A stretch of 64,000 bases of DNA from Microplitis mediator (GCF_029852145.1 NC_079974.1:23476082-23540081), one strand, 5' to 3'. Numbered from the stretch's first letter, positions 13,177 through 26,158 are shown. Numbers and translations: made by a program. The notes: generated by a model not told the origin, from the letters alone.

Positions 13177-14647
13177 CACTAGATTAGATCTCATCAAGTG
13201 ATGTTGGTTTTTTCTTCTTATTCTTTCAAAAACTATTAAATCGATAATGACTGCACGAACTTTGAAACCAACTTTACACTTGGGACTAGCCAAGGAAGAC
13301 GCTTCGTGGTTAGATGCTGTGGCTTGTGTGATGCCGGCACTTCTGATGCATTTTCCTTCCCTTCCACCATCAAATAGATACTGTCTAGCTGGTCTGGATT
13401 TAGGTCATCAGTAATTACCGGGGTTATTCACTCAACTATGCAGACGATGACGAAGATGACGGCGAGGCTATAGAGCACATGAAGATAGAACAGCATTGAA
13501 AACGAAGCGGAATTCAGATTTCACCGGGTGTTCATTTTCCCTTCAACGCTACTGTACCATCTCATGGGATTTTAAACAAAAGATGTTACATAATTTCCAC
13601 AAGCAAACACAAGAAATTATTCTCCTGTTATTTCCAACAAGTTGCGAGTTGCATGAATAATATATTATTGCAAATACACAAATTATTTATTCCGGAAGCT
13701 TTCCGTTTTTCATTACCAGTATTATTATTATTTTTTTTAAGCTCTATTGATGTCAGTTTTTTTAAAAAAGTTTTCTAAACTTTTTTGTCAACAGTAATGA
13801 CTATAAAGTTGATCTAGAAAGTTTGTAAAAGGCTTTTTGTTCCGAGATTTTACTTGAAATTAATTTTTCCAACTTGAATGAACCAAGTAATTTGTATCTT
13901 TTTGCACATTAACCAGGATTACGAGCAGCTTTTCCGGATATTATACCTGATCCTCATAATTTGCGTGATAATTTATGGCATTGATGCTCGCGGAGGCTTT
14001 GAGGGGCTCAAGTTAATTATTGCCTGAATAGACGACTTCGGAAAATAATGTTTTTTAGCTAAAATATAGCGCATGGATTTAGTATCTCAGTCAAGTTATT
14101 TTGGAAACTCTAAAATAAGTTTCTCATTAGCATAAAATAGATTCTTCAGTATTTGGACAATAAATCTTCAGCGTTAGAGTATTTTCTTAGTAGGACATGC
14201 AACGGGGTGGCATGAAGTTGTTTTAGTCTGCGCAGTTGTCCTGCTTCAAAATTTCAGAATTTCATCGACGATAACCCACTCACGGCAACTGCCATCCAGA
14301 GACCAACAGTCGAAGACGTAACTTTGAAATTGGACTTGGAAAACTATCTTGCGCTATTTCGCAGCAAATCGATCGTTCAAGTATCTTGTTCAACAACCTT
14401 CAGATAATAAAATACGTATATTGAAAGTTTTATTTCAATACTGTTTTATATTATTGAAAAATTTTTCAAATCTAAATTTCGAGTGTATGTTTACTATTTG
14501 CTCGAAACTTCAATTTTTATATCAAATTTATTGCATGCAGAGAAAAGACGGGGGTGGGGTAGATCTATGATCCATGATCCAAAATTGCTTCCAAAAAATA
14601 TTTTTCCAGGGGAGCATATTTGTTCCGATTATTTTCGGAAAGTATTT
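13177..14647. other. Unassigned sequence
   Basis: No gene or repeat family recognised. Open frames are short and lack motifs. Confidence 0.45.
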
Positions 14648-14655
14648 ATGGGTAT

Positions 14656-15544
14656 TAGGGTGGCCCAAAAAAACCGACTATTTTTTTTTTTACCATCTCG
14701 CATGAAAATTTGTTGGTTTACGATGTTTTAAGAAGCCTCTCCACAAATCAGCTCGATAAAAAATTTTTAAGAGGTCGCTCACGAATTTTGAAAATATCAA
14801 AAATAATCGAAATTCGGATTTTTATTTAAAAATTTTTTTTTTTCTCGTGGCAGTAATAATTTATATTTGTAAAATCATGACTATGCTGAAAATTTCAACC
14901 CAAAATTTAAATATTTAAACGGCGCTCAAGAATTTCGAATATTAACTGATAATATGTAACTAATAGTTTGATTTAGTTTTTATAACTCAATTATTGTCAT
15001 TTCACTCAAATATAACTTTTGCATAACCAAAAATATACAGGACAGTCTTAAACAATAAAATTTTGTAAGTTTTGAATAAGCGAAAAAACCTACAAATTGG
15101 ATTAAAAAATAAAAAAGTATGTAAATAACTTATTATTTCTATTTCTCGGGTTATATTTTCATTCATTGTCATGCAAATTGATAGTGAAAAAATCGAGAAG
15201 CTTTATTATTAATATTTAAGGGTCGCTCAAAAACGTCCAAGAGACTGCGCTCGGAAACATTCAAAATTCTTGAGCGCCGTTCAAATATTTAAATTTTGGG
15301 CTGAAATTTTCAGCATAGTCATGATTTTACAAATATAAACTATTGCTGCCACGAGAAAAAAAAAAATTTTAAAATAAAAATCCAAATTTCGATCATTTTT
15401 GATATTTTCAAAATTTGTGAGCGACCTCTTGAAAATTTTTTATCGAGCTGATTTTTGGAGAGGCTTCTTAAAACATCTTGAATCAACAAATTTTCATAAG
15501 AGACTCAAAAAAAAAAAAATAGTCGGTTTTTTTGGGCCACCCTA
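14656..15544. mobile_element. hAT-like foldback element (889 bp)
   Basis: It starts TAGGGTGGCC and ends GGCCACCCTA. It is bounded by a perfect 8-bp duplication, ATGGGTAT, at 14648-14655 and 15545-15552. The two arms are inverted copies of each other over at least 280 bp; for example GAGGTCGCTCACGAATTTTG near 14770 has its counterpart near 15410-15440. The element could therefore fold into a long hairpin. An 8-bp duplication and TAGGGTG-type ends are typical of hAT elements. No transposase is present. The arms have diverged by scattered substitutions, so this is not a brand-new insertion. Confidence 0.85.
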
Positions 15545-15552
15545 ATGGGTAT

Positions 15553-17711
15553 TGTATTAGATTTTTTGTAGCTCATTACCAGAATAATTAACACGAATTT
15601 TCACTGACGAGTACCCTAGATATTGGGAATGAATGAACGAACGAACAAGTGATTGAGAAAGTAGGGGAAAATTGAAAGGATACGTAGAGTGAGTAGAGAT
15701 CGGGTATTAACAGAACCAGCAACTGAAAGCTCTCAGTCATTCCGATGTCTCTCATTGATTTATTGCATTTCCCGCGAGGCTATTGATTAGTCCAGAAGTA
15801 TCTCTAGAGCTTTCAATCGAAATACCTCGAACCTGTACAAAAATAGTTGATTATTAATTCATTCATTCCATATTTTTGAAAAGATACGAACCTCCTTTTT
15901 TTAATTTTTTATTTTATTGAATAGCAAAAATTTGTTTGAAAAATTTCATGTGATTATTTGATCATTTTAACCTTTTCAATATCACAAAAAAAAAAACTTT
16001 TACATTCGAAAATGTTTTGCTGCAGCAGTTGATTACAACCGATTGTAGTCCGCTGACGAAATAAATTTTCCAGTGACAATAAAATAAAATCAATGAACGA
16101 ATGACATTATTAACGTGACGAAGTATGCAATTAAAAAAGTGTCACTAGTGCGTGAAATAAATTTCCAATGTGGCAAATATGTAGTAGATAGTTTTCAAAC
16201 TATTTCCCATTACTTTTTTTTTTATTATTTATTTTCCTACTTTTTTTTTTTAAATATCTTCTGCCATCTGTCTTTCATGATTAACGACACCTGCCACCAC
16301 ACTTGGATCCCCAATCGACATTTCGTGTCTGCGATCACATGTAATTTCAAGTCAATTCGTATCCCATAGACATTTCGGATATTATACGACTCAATTCGCG
16401 GAAAAGTTGATTTATGTCACGCAAAGATGGAAATATAAGTGAATTCTCACAAAATAACATACTTTGGGTTCAGAACGAGTGTTTCTTTGCTGTAAATTCT
16501 ATTCCGCCGTCGAAATTTATTGAAATGGGCTCGAAAAAAAAAAAAATGATTGAAAAATGTAATGCGTAGTGACAGCAAGAGATTAAATTGCGAAATTAGT
16601 TGTCACAAGTAGTTCTTTGTCAGGTCACACCAGGCTAATTGTGAGCGGAATTAGTTATTTACTTAGTCTCTGGCATCTCTATCTACATAACACGTGGAGC
16701 GAAAATGTAGGCGAGCTTAAAGTGTAACGAACCGTTAAAAAAATGAAATAAATGAGTAAACCAGAAAGTAGAAATAAAATAAGCCGAGGCGAATAAAACG
16801 AAAATGAAAAAAAAAAAAAAAAACAAGTAACAATCCATCGTGATTACACTAACTAACGAAAGTTTACTCGTAGCAAAAAAAGCAAAGGGGTTAAAGTCGT
16901 CTGTTATTTACTCCGGCATTTCATTCCACTCATTCCTATTCTCCGTGGTTTTCATTTAGATTTTTTGCATTCCCAGTGTTACTCACTCTCTCCGTCAGTC
17001 GCGTTGCTGGGGTTCTAACTTAAATTTCTTCTATTTTCCCACAGCAACGACATTTGTCTGGCAGCACTTTTCGTTTGTTCGCTGCTGGGTGTGTGGAATG
17101 CTGGTGTGCTGAGAACAATGGGAAACACGAATGCATCGCATTATTTTACCGTCCCAGAAAGCAGTTTGTCGTATAGTACCAAGCATTGTCTTGAACTACA
17201 TGTACGACTATCGGGTGGTTGAAAATCCAGCCAATTAGTTGAAGGCCTAGACGAGCATGGCAATGATAAAGATAAAGAGCTATAGAAATATAAATAGAAA
17301 TAGAAATAGAAACTGGCTGATATGCCAATTCATGGCTTGTTCATGCTGTCAAGTTTATAATGCCTACACTTGGGGGACTGCGCACGTACTATTCACTCAC
17401 CACAAACTCTAACCGCAATACGTCACGTGTGTTCGTAGAAACCTCAATACACACTAAGGCCATGTGCATATCCATCCAATTAGACAGCTATGCTGGGAAT
17501 GTCTTATTCATACTCGGAGATCTCACTAGTACTAATGCTACTTACCAACTACACAAGTAGTTTCAGTAGTTTTAAAGTCAGGCTTGTATACGCTTAGAGA
17601 ATACTTGGGTTCATTAGTCGATTTGGTATATAATCCGCAATCATCAAAGACTCCTTGAAATTAATCAGACAATGATCTGGGACTTAAAAAATGATAGCTT
17701 CATTTTAATGA
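15553..17711. other. Unassigned sequence
   Basis: Mostly unique-looking AT-rich DNA with an A-rich tract at about 16808-16824. No gene recognised. The true 5' limit of the LINE fragment that follows is uncertain and could lie as far left as about 17640. Confidence 0.4.
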
Positions 17712-18220
17712 AGTACAGCAAAGTATTTAGTTTTCCAATAAGAAAAAAGTTAGTTACTACGCTAATTTTTCCAATTTTTGATTATTGTGCAGCGGTATAC
17801 ACTGACATTACAGGTCAGCAATAGATAAGACTTCAGCGAAAACTAAATGCATGCGTACGTTTTATTTATAAGATATCTAGATATGAGCATGTAACACATT
17901 ATTATAATGAATTAAATTGGCTTACTTTAAAAGACAGACGTGAGTTTTTCTTATCATGTCTTGTTTATAAGGCACTATATCTAAACCAAAAGCTATTAAT
18001 TAGTCAAAAATTGCATATACTTAAGCCTTGCTTTCGTAGAGGTGATGTCCGCGGTGATTATCTTGCATTACCAAGCTATCGCAATGTCAAGTATGAGAAA
18101 TCGTTCTTAATATCAGCGATAAAAGTTTGGAATCAACTGCCTAATGATTGTACATCTAAGCCTACACTGAATGAATTCCGTATTTCTTGTTACGAGTACT
18201 TTCGTAACTCAAAAAATTAA
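17712..18220 (+). pseudogene. Non-LTR retrotransposon reverse transcriptase, C-terminal fragment
   Basis: The frame starting with the codons for K-Y-S-K reads through a segment typical of the thumb and C-terminal end of LINE reverse transcriptases: KKLVTTLIFPIFDYCAAVY, then LNACVRFIYK, then LNWLTLKDRREF, then KVWNQLPND. One in-frame TAG interrupts it at about 17821-17823, so it is dead. The part after the stop is open for about 130 codons. The fingers/palm domain with the catalytic YxDD motif and the endonuclease are missing because the insertion is 5'-truncated. The last part is nearly identical to the copy at 58761-59078. The style suggests a CR1/L2/Jockey-group LINE, but I cannot fix the clade. 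Confidence 0.8.
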
Positions 18221-18490
18221 TGTTTTGATTACTGTTGATTTGTGAGTATTGATTTGTGAGTTGTGCTGATTGTTGAGTATTGATTTGATGATTGAGCGTT
18301 AAATTGTTAAATTGTTATATTGACATATTGTCAATAGGTTAAAATTTTAAGTTTATTATATTTAAGGTTTATTATGTTTTATGTTAAAATTATATACTAT
18401 ACTTTGTAATTATTGTATCTTTTTGGATGGCCACAAGTAGTTTCGACTACATGGTCAATAAAATAAATAAATAATAATAATAATAATGAT
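18221..18490 (+). repeat. LINE 3' untranslated region and (TAA)n tail
   Basis: After the stop codon a 3' untranslated region of about 240 bp follows, with repeated GATTGTTGAGTATTGATTTG-type words. It ends in AATAAATAAATAATAATAAT. The same tail follows the copy at 58761, so this element family appears to end in a TAA microsatellite rather than poly(A). Confidence 0.8.
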
Positions 18491-21298
18491 GATAATAATG
18501 GAGATTAATAATGGAAATAAGTATTGTAATTTAAAAAGCGGCTGAATACCTCACGCTTGATAAATTAGCGCTCGGTATTCGGTTTTCATCGAGGATAATC
18601 TTACGAATTGACGCTCATCGGGTGAAAGAAGATTACGGATGAAAAGCTGCTGCCGAGAATGCAGTATATAAGTGAGAAAACCATCAGCAGAAGAAGCAGA
18701 GGAGACAAAGAGGTCGTCTGGATTGTAAATTTTCTCAAGGTATGGGATGGTGTCTCAGTGTCCGGGATTTATATTCGAGGACAGCTGAAAGGAGAACAGA
18801 ATTTAATTTAGTCAGCGTGACTAAAAAGAGGCGAGTGTCTGTTTTTCGAGATGGTTACACTATTCCAAGTGTTAGTTTCCCAGTTGTAAGCTTGCTGGGA
18901 GATGGAGTACGATGTTCCACTCAGAGTTATTTGGCAAATAAAAATTAAGATAATTGTTTTGATGATAATTATTTTTGTTCACAACAATTAATAGAGTGAC
19001 TAAATTATGAGAGAGCCGATGGTAATATTTCAAACTAGAAGCTTTTAGCGATTTAACGGGAGCAGGGTTAGGTCATCGGAAGCTATCAGAAGATACTACT
19101 GTGGGGTAGTTTGGTTGGTCCGTAAGTTGGTAGGTCGGTACTACAATAGCTGAGCTCATCGTGAATACGAATGAGGTCCCGGTTGATCGGGCTGAGGCTT
19201 TAATTGAGAAAGTTAGCTTCTAGACAATCTCAACTTCAATGACACGGCTCACAGCCTACGTTCTTCGTCCTACATTATAACATAACCTCTAACACGCCCT
19301 TCCCTTATGACTTTCTAGCACTCTGATTGTGATGCACCATTAAAGCTAATACTGCCGGGACTTGCCCGTATACAAAATGATCTAGATGTTCTCCTCAAGA
19401 GATTATTCCCAAGTTGCTGGATTTCATACAGTTTCTACCGGCAGTATTTTATAAGCCGGGTCTCATGTGTGATATAGGACCGAAGTGAGATTCTCGACGA
19501 ATTAAGTTTCTTCGAAGGCACTAAGTAAGATTAATGCCACTATTTTTCATATCAAATATTAAATTCTATGAATAATGTTCAAGTCAATTACACTTTATTC
19601 AGCTGATTTAAATAAACTTTATTTCAATTAGCTGATGTGATGGCTGGAGTAAGAGCAAGAACAAGGGCAAGAGCGATAATTGTGATGACAGCAACAGCGT
19701 CAGTAGTATCCGGGTCATTGTTGCCACGAAATTTTCGTCCCCTTCAATCGAGTGCTTCCTTAAACGAAAATTAACTTTCTGTTCAACTGTATAATGGATT
19801 TTAAATGAGTGGGTTTTTGTTTTTCAATAAAACGCGCACTGCGGTGGCGGTATAGAGATGCGACGATAAATAATCCTTTATCTACCATGACAAAACAAAC
19901 GCGATAAATTTATAGTGTCAACGAAAATACCCCCGGTGACCCTTATTGGCAACTACGTGGGCGTGTTAAATCTATCTCCCTTGTAGTTGCTGTAGTATTT
20001 CTCGTAATAATAGTAGTAGTAGTAGTAGTCGTCCTTGCTAGTAGTGCTGGTAGTGCTGCTGTTGCTTTCCTATAGTTGGGTATATTTGCATCGCTTGGTA
20101 ATCTCTAATTAATTTGCTGCGGAAATTTATTAATTCCCCACAAATGCCAACTAAACAAGACTACTTACATATGTGCGCTGTCTATAGAGAACCATAGCCA
20201 CCAACTTTTCGATATCCATTAAAACTGTTCAAGTATGCTAAATACTTTAGTCCAAGTTTTATTGAAAAGTTATTAAAATAACAGCGAAATATTAAATCGG
20301 GATATTAATTCAGCGGGAAATTTAATAAATTATTTGAATATTTGAAATTTTTCGTGGCGGTCAGTAGTAGGGACATAAAAATTTTTTTAATAATCGTAAC
20401 AACAAGTAGATAGACAAATAGTAGGTCACAGAGGGTAATCTTGCCGGGGATATCGTGTGCCAGGAGGGTGCAATATTTAACCTCGAGCAACCGCGTACAG
20501 AGGGTTAGTGATTTATGAGCCCAACTTTGAATTATTGATCGTCTTGATATTAACGTTAATATACATACCGACGGACGTATTACTGGAGCAAACTCGGGGT
20601 CTTCTCACACATTCAACCCACACACACATACGGATACAGATATAATACATCCGGGCAGGTTACATGACGATGACTTTGAGGTTACGTGCCGGATGAGGGA
20701 CTCGTGCCTATCACCCCAGTCCGCAAGCACTCGATCGAAAATACCTCCGTGCCAATATGGATCCATCATACGATCCCGTCTATCAAAAGTTAGTACTCGT
20801 AATTGCTTGCTGACATTATTACCCAAACATTTTGTTCGGCGAATTTTCTATTACGAAATCCCATTCACTGTTTGGTCAATGGCGATGTGGTGAAGGCATA
20901 TGTGGTTAATATTTGAAGCAAATCAGAGGATTCATGATTTGTTGTTTGAGAGAGCTCTAAAGCACTTGAACACCCTTGTGCTTGGCGTCTGGTATGTTGC
21001 GGTTAGCTTTACCCTGAGTGTTGGTGAATGCTCTGTTTGGATTAGATCGAAAGGGACGTCGATTGTTTAATTTAACCGGCTTTACTCTACGGAATGGTAC
21101 CCACTAGGTTTCTGACCACTTGGAATCCGACCTCCATTTACCTATCGGGTTGTCCAGCGCACAGTATTCTCATCTTGATTACTATATTCACCATATCTGA
21201 CAGTCAAATTATATACTTTACCCTTGAATTTAAATTGCTCTTACTCGTGTTACAAAAAATCGTCTGGGTAATCTGGGTCGAAATTTCTGAATGACACT
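18491..21298. other. Unassigned sequence
   Basis: Mostly unique-looking sequence. A TAG trinucleotide tract occurs at about 20006-20036. The overlapping short frames at 20605-20893 are not recognised and show no splice-supported structure. No gene can be supported. Confidence 0.4.
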
Positions 21299-21546
21299 TT
21301 TTTTTTTTTTTTTTTTAAATTTATATGCCAAGGCATTGAGCCTAATGGTAAGTACAAAATTGTAACATTTTAATTCTATCACGTAAGTATAATATATATT
21401 TAGAACATAAAGGAACTAATTCTCTAATACGTAAAGGTACATAAACTGAAGGATATTTTGCAAAGCTAATATAAATTCATACAAATTTATACAGAAAAAC
21501 AGTAGTCTATGCAATGTTCAGTAAGGGGTTGCAAACATAGTAATTG
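21299..21546 (-). repeat. LINE 3' untranslated region and poly(A) tail (minus strand)
   Basis: The run of T at 21299-21316 on the plus strand is the poly(A) tail of a minus-strand retrotransposon. The sequence between it and the stop codon at 21547-21549 is its 3' untranslated region. Confidence 0.65.
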
Positions 21547-21807
21547 TCAAGAATTTGATTCTTTATTCATAAAAAATTTATATGCTTTATTTTTAAAGAT
21601 TTGAAGTGACGATGAATTTGTAATTTCTGCTGGTAATTCCTGCCACAGACGAATAGCTGACACCAAAAAAGAATGCTCATAGACGATGGTAGTAAAATTA
21701 GGCATTTTGAACATATTATTATTTTTTGCTGCAAGCCTGTTTGATCTCCTGATATCAAGGTCTTCATTTGTAAATAAAAGCCGCAGGAATTTGTGTCTTG
21801 GTTTAAA
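21547..21807 (-). pseudogene. Non-LTR retrotransposon reverse transcriptase, C-terminal fragment (second family)
   Basis: The minus-strand frame ending at 21547 reads about 86 codons and includes RRSNRLAAKNN, HSFLVSAIRLWQELPAEI and LQIFKNKAYKFFM. The pattern 'S-F-L-V-S-A-I-R-L-W-x-x-L-P' is the conserved C-terminal tail of many LINE reverse transcriptases, and it aligns in style with S-F-L-I-S-A-I-K-V-W-N-Q-L-P in the copies at 18011 and 58869. The surrounding residues differ, so this is a different family. It is 5'-truncated, with no catalytic domain. Confidence 0.75.
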
Positions 21808-21849
21808 ATAAATTATTTTATCTAAAGACCAAGTGGTTTTTTTCTGAAA

Positions 21850-22608
21850 AAGATCAGCTTTTTATCGGAAGAAAAATGAATTATTTTAATTGTTATGGAA
21901 AAATATGTATATATGTTTTTTTTTAACTTTGGCGAGCGAACGTCGTCGTTATTGTCAATGTGATCACGATTTTAAAGTGGCTTTGAGGCGAGAAGGAAAA
22001 GAGAAAAAGAGAGAGAGAGTAATTCTCGAGATAATTAAAAAGTTTTTCTCGATAAAAAGTTTTAGAATTTTTTTTTCCCTTGAGCGTTATTTATACGCTG
22101 GAGTACACTTTAAACAAATGGAATTTCGTGTGACTCAAGTTGATTTTATCTTGTGTTATTTCGATTATTATTATTATTATCGTGCGGTTATACTCGTTTT
22201 AAGTTTTTAAAATAACGATAAAAAATAATTTAATAAATAATGTCGTTTTATTACTGCGTCGGTGAGTCGGAAAATTTTATTAAGAATTATTAAACCGAAA
22301 TTATGCATTAGTAATAAAAAATAAGCTTATATACTCGGGTCGTCCAGTGTGTAAGGATACTCTATATTTTTTCGAAATAAAAATACAACTTTTTATTCTT
22401 AACGTAAAATAATGGTTACTTTCTTACGTCGTCGGTTTACTTGGCAGACTCATAACTCGTGGATATCAGAGCAGACAGAGCTCATTACAGCCAACAATTT
22501 TAAGCATTATAAATTATTAGAACGTCTGATCATTTTTATTTCAAACTCATAAAAGACAGATCGATAATTAGAAGTCTTTTTTCAATATTTTCCATAGACC
22601 AAATTTCA
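21850..22608. other. Unassigned sequence
   Basis: No gene recognised. It contains a TTA-rich microsatellite near 22165-22180. The 106-codon frame at 21890-22210 is low-complexity. Confidence 0.4.
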
Positions 22609-22870
22609 AACTTCCCGCTAAGAAAATTGAATTTTTCAAAAAAGGGAAGTTATTGGTTTCGATCCCCATTTTTCGAGATGACTCACTATATAATTTATCG
22701 AATGTACCTAAAATTGGACCGAGTCTACCTTTTTGTAGTCTCTTTCGATCACTACGGACTTTTCAAGCTCAAAGAGCTCAAAAATACTAAAAGACTCGAA
22801 GGTATTGTTGAGCTCGAAAAGCTCAAAAACAGCGGAGAATTTCGGGGCTGGTTAAAAAGGCAAACCAGTT
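22609..22870 (+). repeat. Dispersed repeat R1, divergent short copy
   Basis: It begins AACTTCCCGCTAAGAAAATTG, shared with the other R1 copies. It ends with a degraded form of the R1 tail (AGCGGAGAATTTCGGGGCTGG, where other copies have AGCGGGAAGTTT...GGGCTGGC). The middle is shortened and diverged. There is no coding capacity. R1 ends form a short inverted repeat (AACTTCCCGCT / AGCGGGAAGTT). Confidence 0.6.
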
Positions 22871-22879
22871 TCCATTTGT

Positions 22880-23345
22880 TTTTTTGGCGTAACCTGACAT
22901 TAAATTGATGCAACGTTTGTCGGGAAGAAATATTGCTGGTGACTTTTTGCGTAGAAAAAATTCTAGGTTAACTTTATTACGTCGCTCGTAAAAGCAAAAG
23001 AAGAAATAATGAAATAAAAAGTTTGCGTCATTTGAAATCAAGTTATATTGGTGGTTGTGCCTGGGGAGAGGAGGATATTCGTGAGTGAGTAAATTTGTTC
23101 CCATATTGTCGGTTTCAATTGTCTACTGCCTGACTCATAATACTAATGAAATTGTTCAACCAGAAATTCAACTCCGGCTCAATATTTTACTTTTTCTTTT
23201 TAATTTATTTCTCATTTCGAAATGGGAATAAATATTGAATGATACCTCAAGGTATTCATACTTCGAAACAATCCATGTGTTATGTTTTATTCAATCACAT
23301 TCTTTCATGGAAATATATATTTTAGTAACATATATACATGTATAT
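22880..23345. other. Unassigned sequence
   Basis: AT-rich sequence with no gene or repeat family recognised. Confidence 0.4.
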
Positions 23346-23353
23346 ATTTTTTT

Positions 23354-23580
23354 AACTTCCCGCTAAGACAATTGTTAATTTTCAAAAATGTGGGAATTTA
23401 TTGGTTTCACCCCGATTTTTGAAAATCGAGTTTGCATCAGATGTTGACGTTTTGAGGTCCTAGGAAGCTATTCTGACTAATTTCAAGACGATATACGAGT
23501 GTATGTATCAAGGAGCTCGAAAACAGCGGGAAGTTTCAGGGCTGGCCCGCAGGGTCAACCGATAGACAGATTTTTTCTCA
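23354..23580 (+). repeat. Dispersed repeat R1, short copy
   Basis: It runs from AACTTCCCGCTAAGACAATTG through GATGTTGACGTTTTGAGGTC and AGGAAGCTATTCTGACTAAT to AGCGGGAAGTTTCAGGGCTGG and the terminal GCAGGGTCAACCGATAGACAG. It lacks the variable centre found in the copies at 24781 and 56729, so it defines the two conserved ends of the family. Confidence 0.75.
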
Positions 23581-23589
23581 TAAAGATGG

Positions 23590-24779
23590 CGGTATGAAAT
23601 TTATCATAATCGATAGTTATTAATATTTTATTATATCAATATCGATTAATGATATGATAGATTTCAATCTGTTGCCGTATAAAAATCTATCACAAAAATC
23701 AATACAAGACAAGGAATGAAACAAGTCGATTTCAGACGAGGGTGAAGTTGACTGGAGCCAAAATTTTCGCTTTGAAATTTTGAGTTTCCCTGCCTAGTAA
23801 TATTTAGACGAATTTATATCGTTAGTTTCATCCTATACTGGGAAAGTCAACCACATCCTCATCCGAAATCGTCTTATTTTATGCTTTTTCACGCAGTATG
23901 GGATCTCTTTCAAAATTAAAAACTTGATATTAAAATTTTTCAAAGGATGTTCGTTTTATTAAATATTTGATCATCAAGCAAACAATTTTTTTTAACTTTC
24001 CATCAAGGATCACTAACTTTAACAAAGTAAATATCCATTACCCGCGATATGTAACTGCTCTGATAGCTTTTGCTCTTTATTTAAAATTCTCATAAAGTTT
24101 ATGACACTTGAACCCTGACTAATGGCTGTTTCCCGCATTCGCTGGTCATTTCAGTGACCACGACCCGAAGAGAAAACATAAAAATGTAGAGCATATCGAG
24201 GACATTTGCAGAATTGTCCATTAAATCGTGGATCCAAAATTTTATACAACCGACAGATAATTTGTCGCGGTGCTCTGACCACGGACAAATTGATTCGCAA
24301 GCATGTCAACTGTTTTTATTTTTATTTTTTCCACATACATGTACTCAATAAATGCAGTAGTTTATCGACAAGTATCGCACTTGCAATTTCTATCGAGTCG
24401 AGTCTGTCCAACCGAGACAAAATATTTGCTGAGGCGAACAATCCCAAGTGTATGGATCGCGTATCCAGACGTCCGATGCTCGATATTCTCCGGGTAATGT
24501 ATTGGTGTCTTTATAAAAATCATTTGTTGGCAAATAGTTTCTCATCTGTGTACTCAAGAAATAATCTAACCCATATATATCACGTATTTCTATATTTATA
24601 ACAATAAAAATACAATATGCCTCCGTTTATCTTTCTCGTTATTTATTATTTATTTACCAAAATAACGGAAACACCAAATCTACCGAAAATATTTATTTCC
24701 GAAATAATAACCGTAATATATGATATATATATATATATATTGACAACTGGGTAAATTAAAGCAACCGCATAAAAAAGAT
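23590..24779. other. Unassigned sequence
   Basis: No gene recognised. The 131-codon frame at 24206-24601 shows no domain and overlaps another frame in the same stretch. A TA microsatellite lies at about 24722-24741. Confidence 0.4.
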
Positions 24780-24780
24780 G

Positions 24781-25433
24781 TATTTTTTTTCAATTGAAAA
24801 AAAAAATCGGTCTATCAGTTGACCTTGCAGGCCAGCCCTAAAACTTCCTGCTGTTTTCGAGCTCAAGAACCTCGAAAACATTATTGTGAATACATTTTCG
24901 AGCTCTTCGAGCTCGAAAATACCTTTGTATGCTGTTGTTTTCGAAAAAAAACGTTTTTCACCATTTTTTCTCCAACGATATCTCTCAAACGAATAAACCG
25001 ATTGGGACGGTTGAGGTGGCAATCGACGCGTTTTATCAAGTTCTGAAGCCGATCAAATTTTGGATTCGATTTATCGAGTCGTTTTTGATATATTTCTGAA
25101 AAAATAAAAAAAAATAAATTTTTAATTTTTTCGACAACGGTTTCTCTTGAACGAATAAACCGATTTTGATGAATGAGGTGGCATTCGACGCGGCTTATGA
25201 AGCTTCAGAGCCCAGTCGATTTTGGAATCAATCCATCGAGCACATTAATAGTTTTCCAAAAAAAACATTTTTTAAAAAATTGTATTTTTGGAATATCTCT
25301 AAACGAGCCCTACCGATCAAGCTCAATTTTTTACAGCTTCAAAATATTGACAAGCCGCGTCGAATGACACCTTAAAGTTCAAAATCGGTTCATCCGTTCA
25401 AAAGATACAGGTATTTACATGCGTACACACATA
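24781..25433 (-). repeat. Dispersed repeat R1, minus-strand copy, distal part (interrupted)
   Basis: On the minus strand this reads as the 3' portion of R1. It ends with the GGGCTGGCCTGCAAGGTCAAC tail at 24781-24840. It then has several stretches of GAACGAATAAACCGATTTTG and GCATTCGACGCGGCTTATGA (plus-strand spelling), which are duplicated modules within the copy. It stops at the insertion of the element at 25434 and resumes at 34164. Confidence 0.75.
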
Positions 25434-25549
25434 CAAGGAGAAAATTTAATGGTACTATTTACAATACAAAATTTGTAATTTTAACCATCTAAAATGGTAA
25501 TAGCATTTTATCACCGGTAAAATGATTAGTTTTACTATTAAAAATGATA

Positions 25550-25760
25550 ATAGTTACAATTGATGATGGTAACGGTTACTATTGAAAATGCTAATTATAA
25601 CTATTAAAGATTGTAATGGTAACGATTGATGATGGTAACGGTTACTATCGAAAATGCTAACTATAACTATTAAAGATTGTAATGATTACAATTGATGATG
25701 GTGTAACGGTGACTATCGAAAATGCTAATTTTAATTATTGAAAATTATAATTTTTACAAT
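25550..25760 (+). repeat. Short tandem repeat of a GGTAACGGTTACTAT-type word
   Basis: About three to four imperfect repeats of roughly 60 bp contain GATGGTAACGGTTACTATTG, AAAATGCTAATTATAACTAT and AAAGATTGTAATGGTAACGA. GGTAACGGTTACT is nearly self-complementary (GGTAAC / GTTACC), which puts this element in the same style as the others with palindromic interiors. Confidence 0.65.
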
Positions 25761-25810
25761 AGAAGATGGTAAAACTTACCATTCAAAGTTGTAAAAATTC
25801 TTAACTAAAA

Positions 25811-26158
25811 ATGTGTGTGCGCTGGCGTGAGTGTGTGCGTGTGTACGTGTGGGGTATATGTGTGCACGTGTGTGTACATGTGGTCGTGCGGGTGTGTGCG
25901 CAACCGTGTGCATGTGTGTGCAGCATGTGTGCGGGTAAGTGTGCGCATGGATGCGCGTGTGTGGGGGTAAGTGTGCGCATTTGTGGGGTAAGAGTGCGCA
26001 GGTGTAGGGTAAGAGTGCGCATGTGTGCGGGTAAGTGTGCGCATGTGTGGAGTAAGTGTGCGACCCCGTATTTATGTACATGTGTGCGTGCATGTGCACA
26101 TGCGTAGATATATGTATGCACGTGCGTGCGCGCGTGTGTGTGTTTGTGTGTGTGTGTG
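25811..26158. repeat. Cryptic (GT)n / (GTGCGC) simple-sequence tract
   Basis: About 350 bp of alternating purine-pyrimidine sequence on the plus strand, dominated by GTGTGCGC, GTGTGTGT and GGGTAAGTGTGCGCATGTGT modules. It is much more GC-rich than anything nearby. It generates several overlapping open frames rich in His/Thr or Cys/Val on both strands, which are artefacts of the repeat. Confidence 0.9.
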
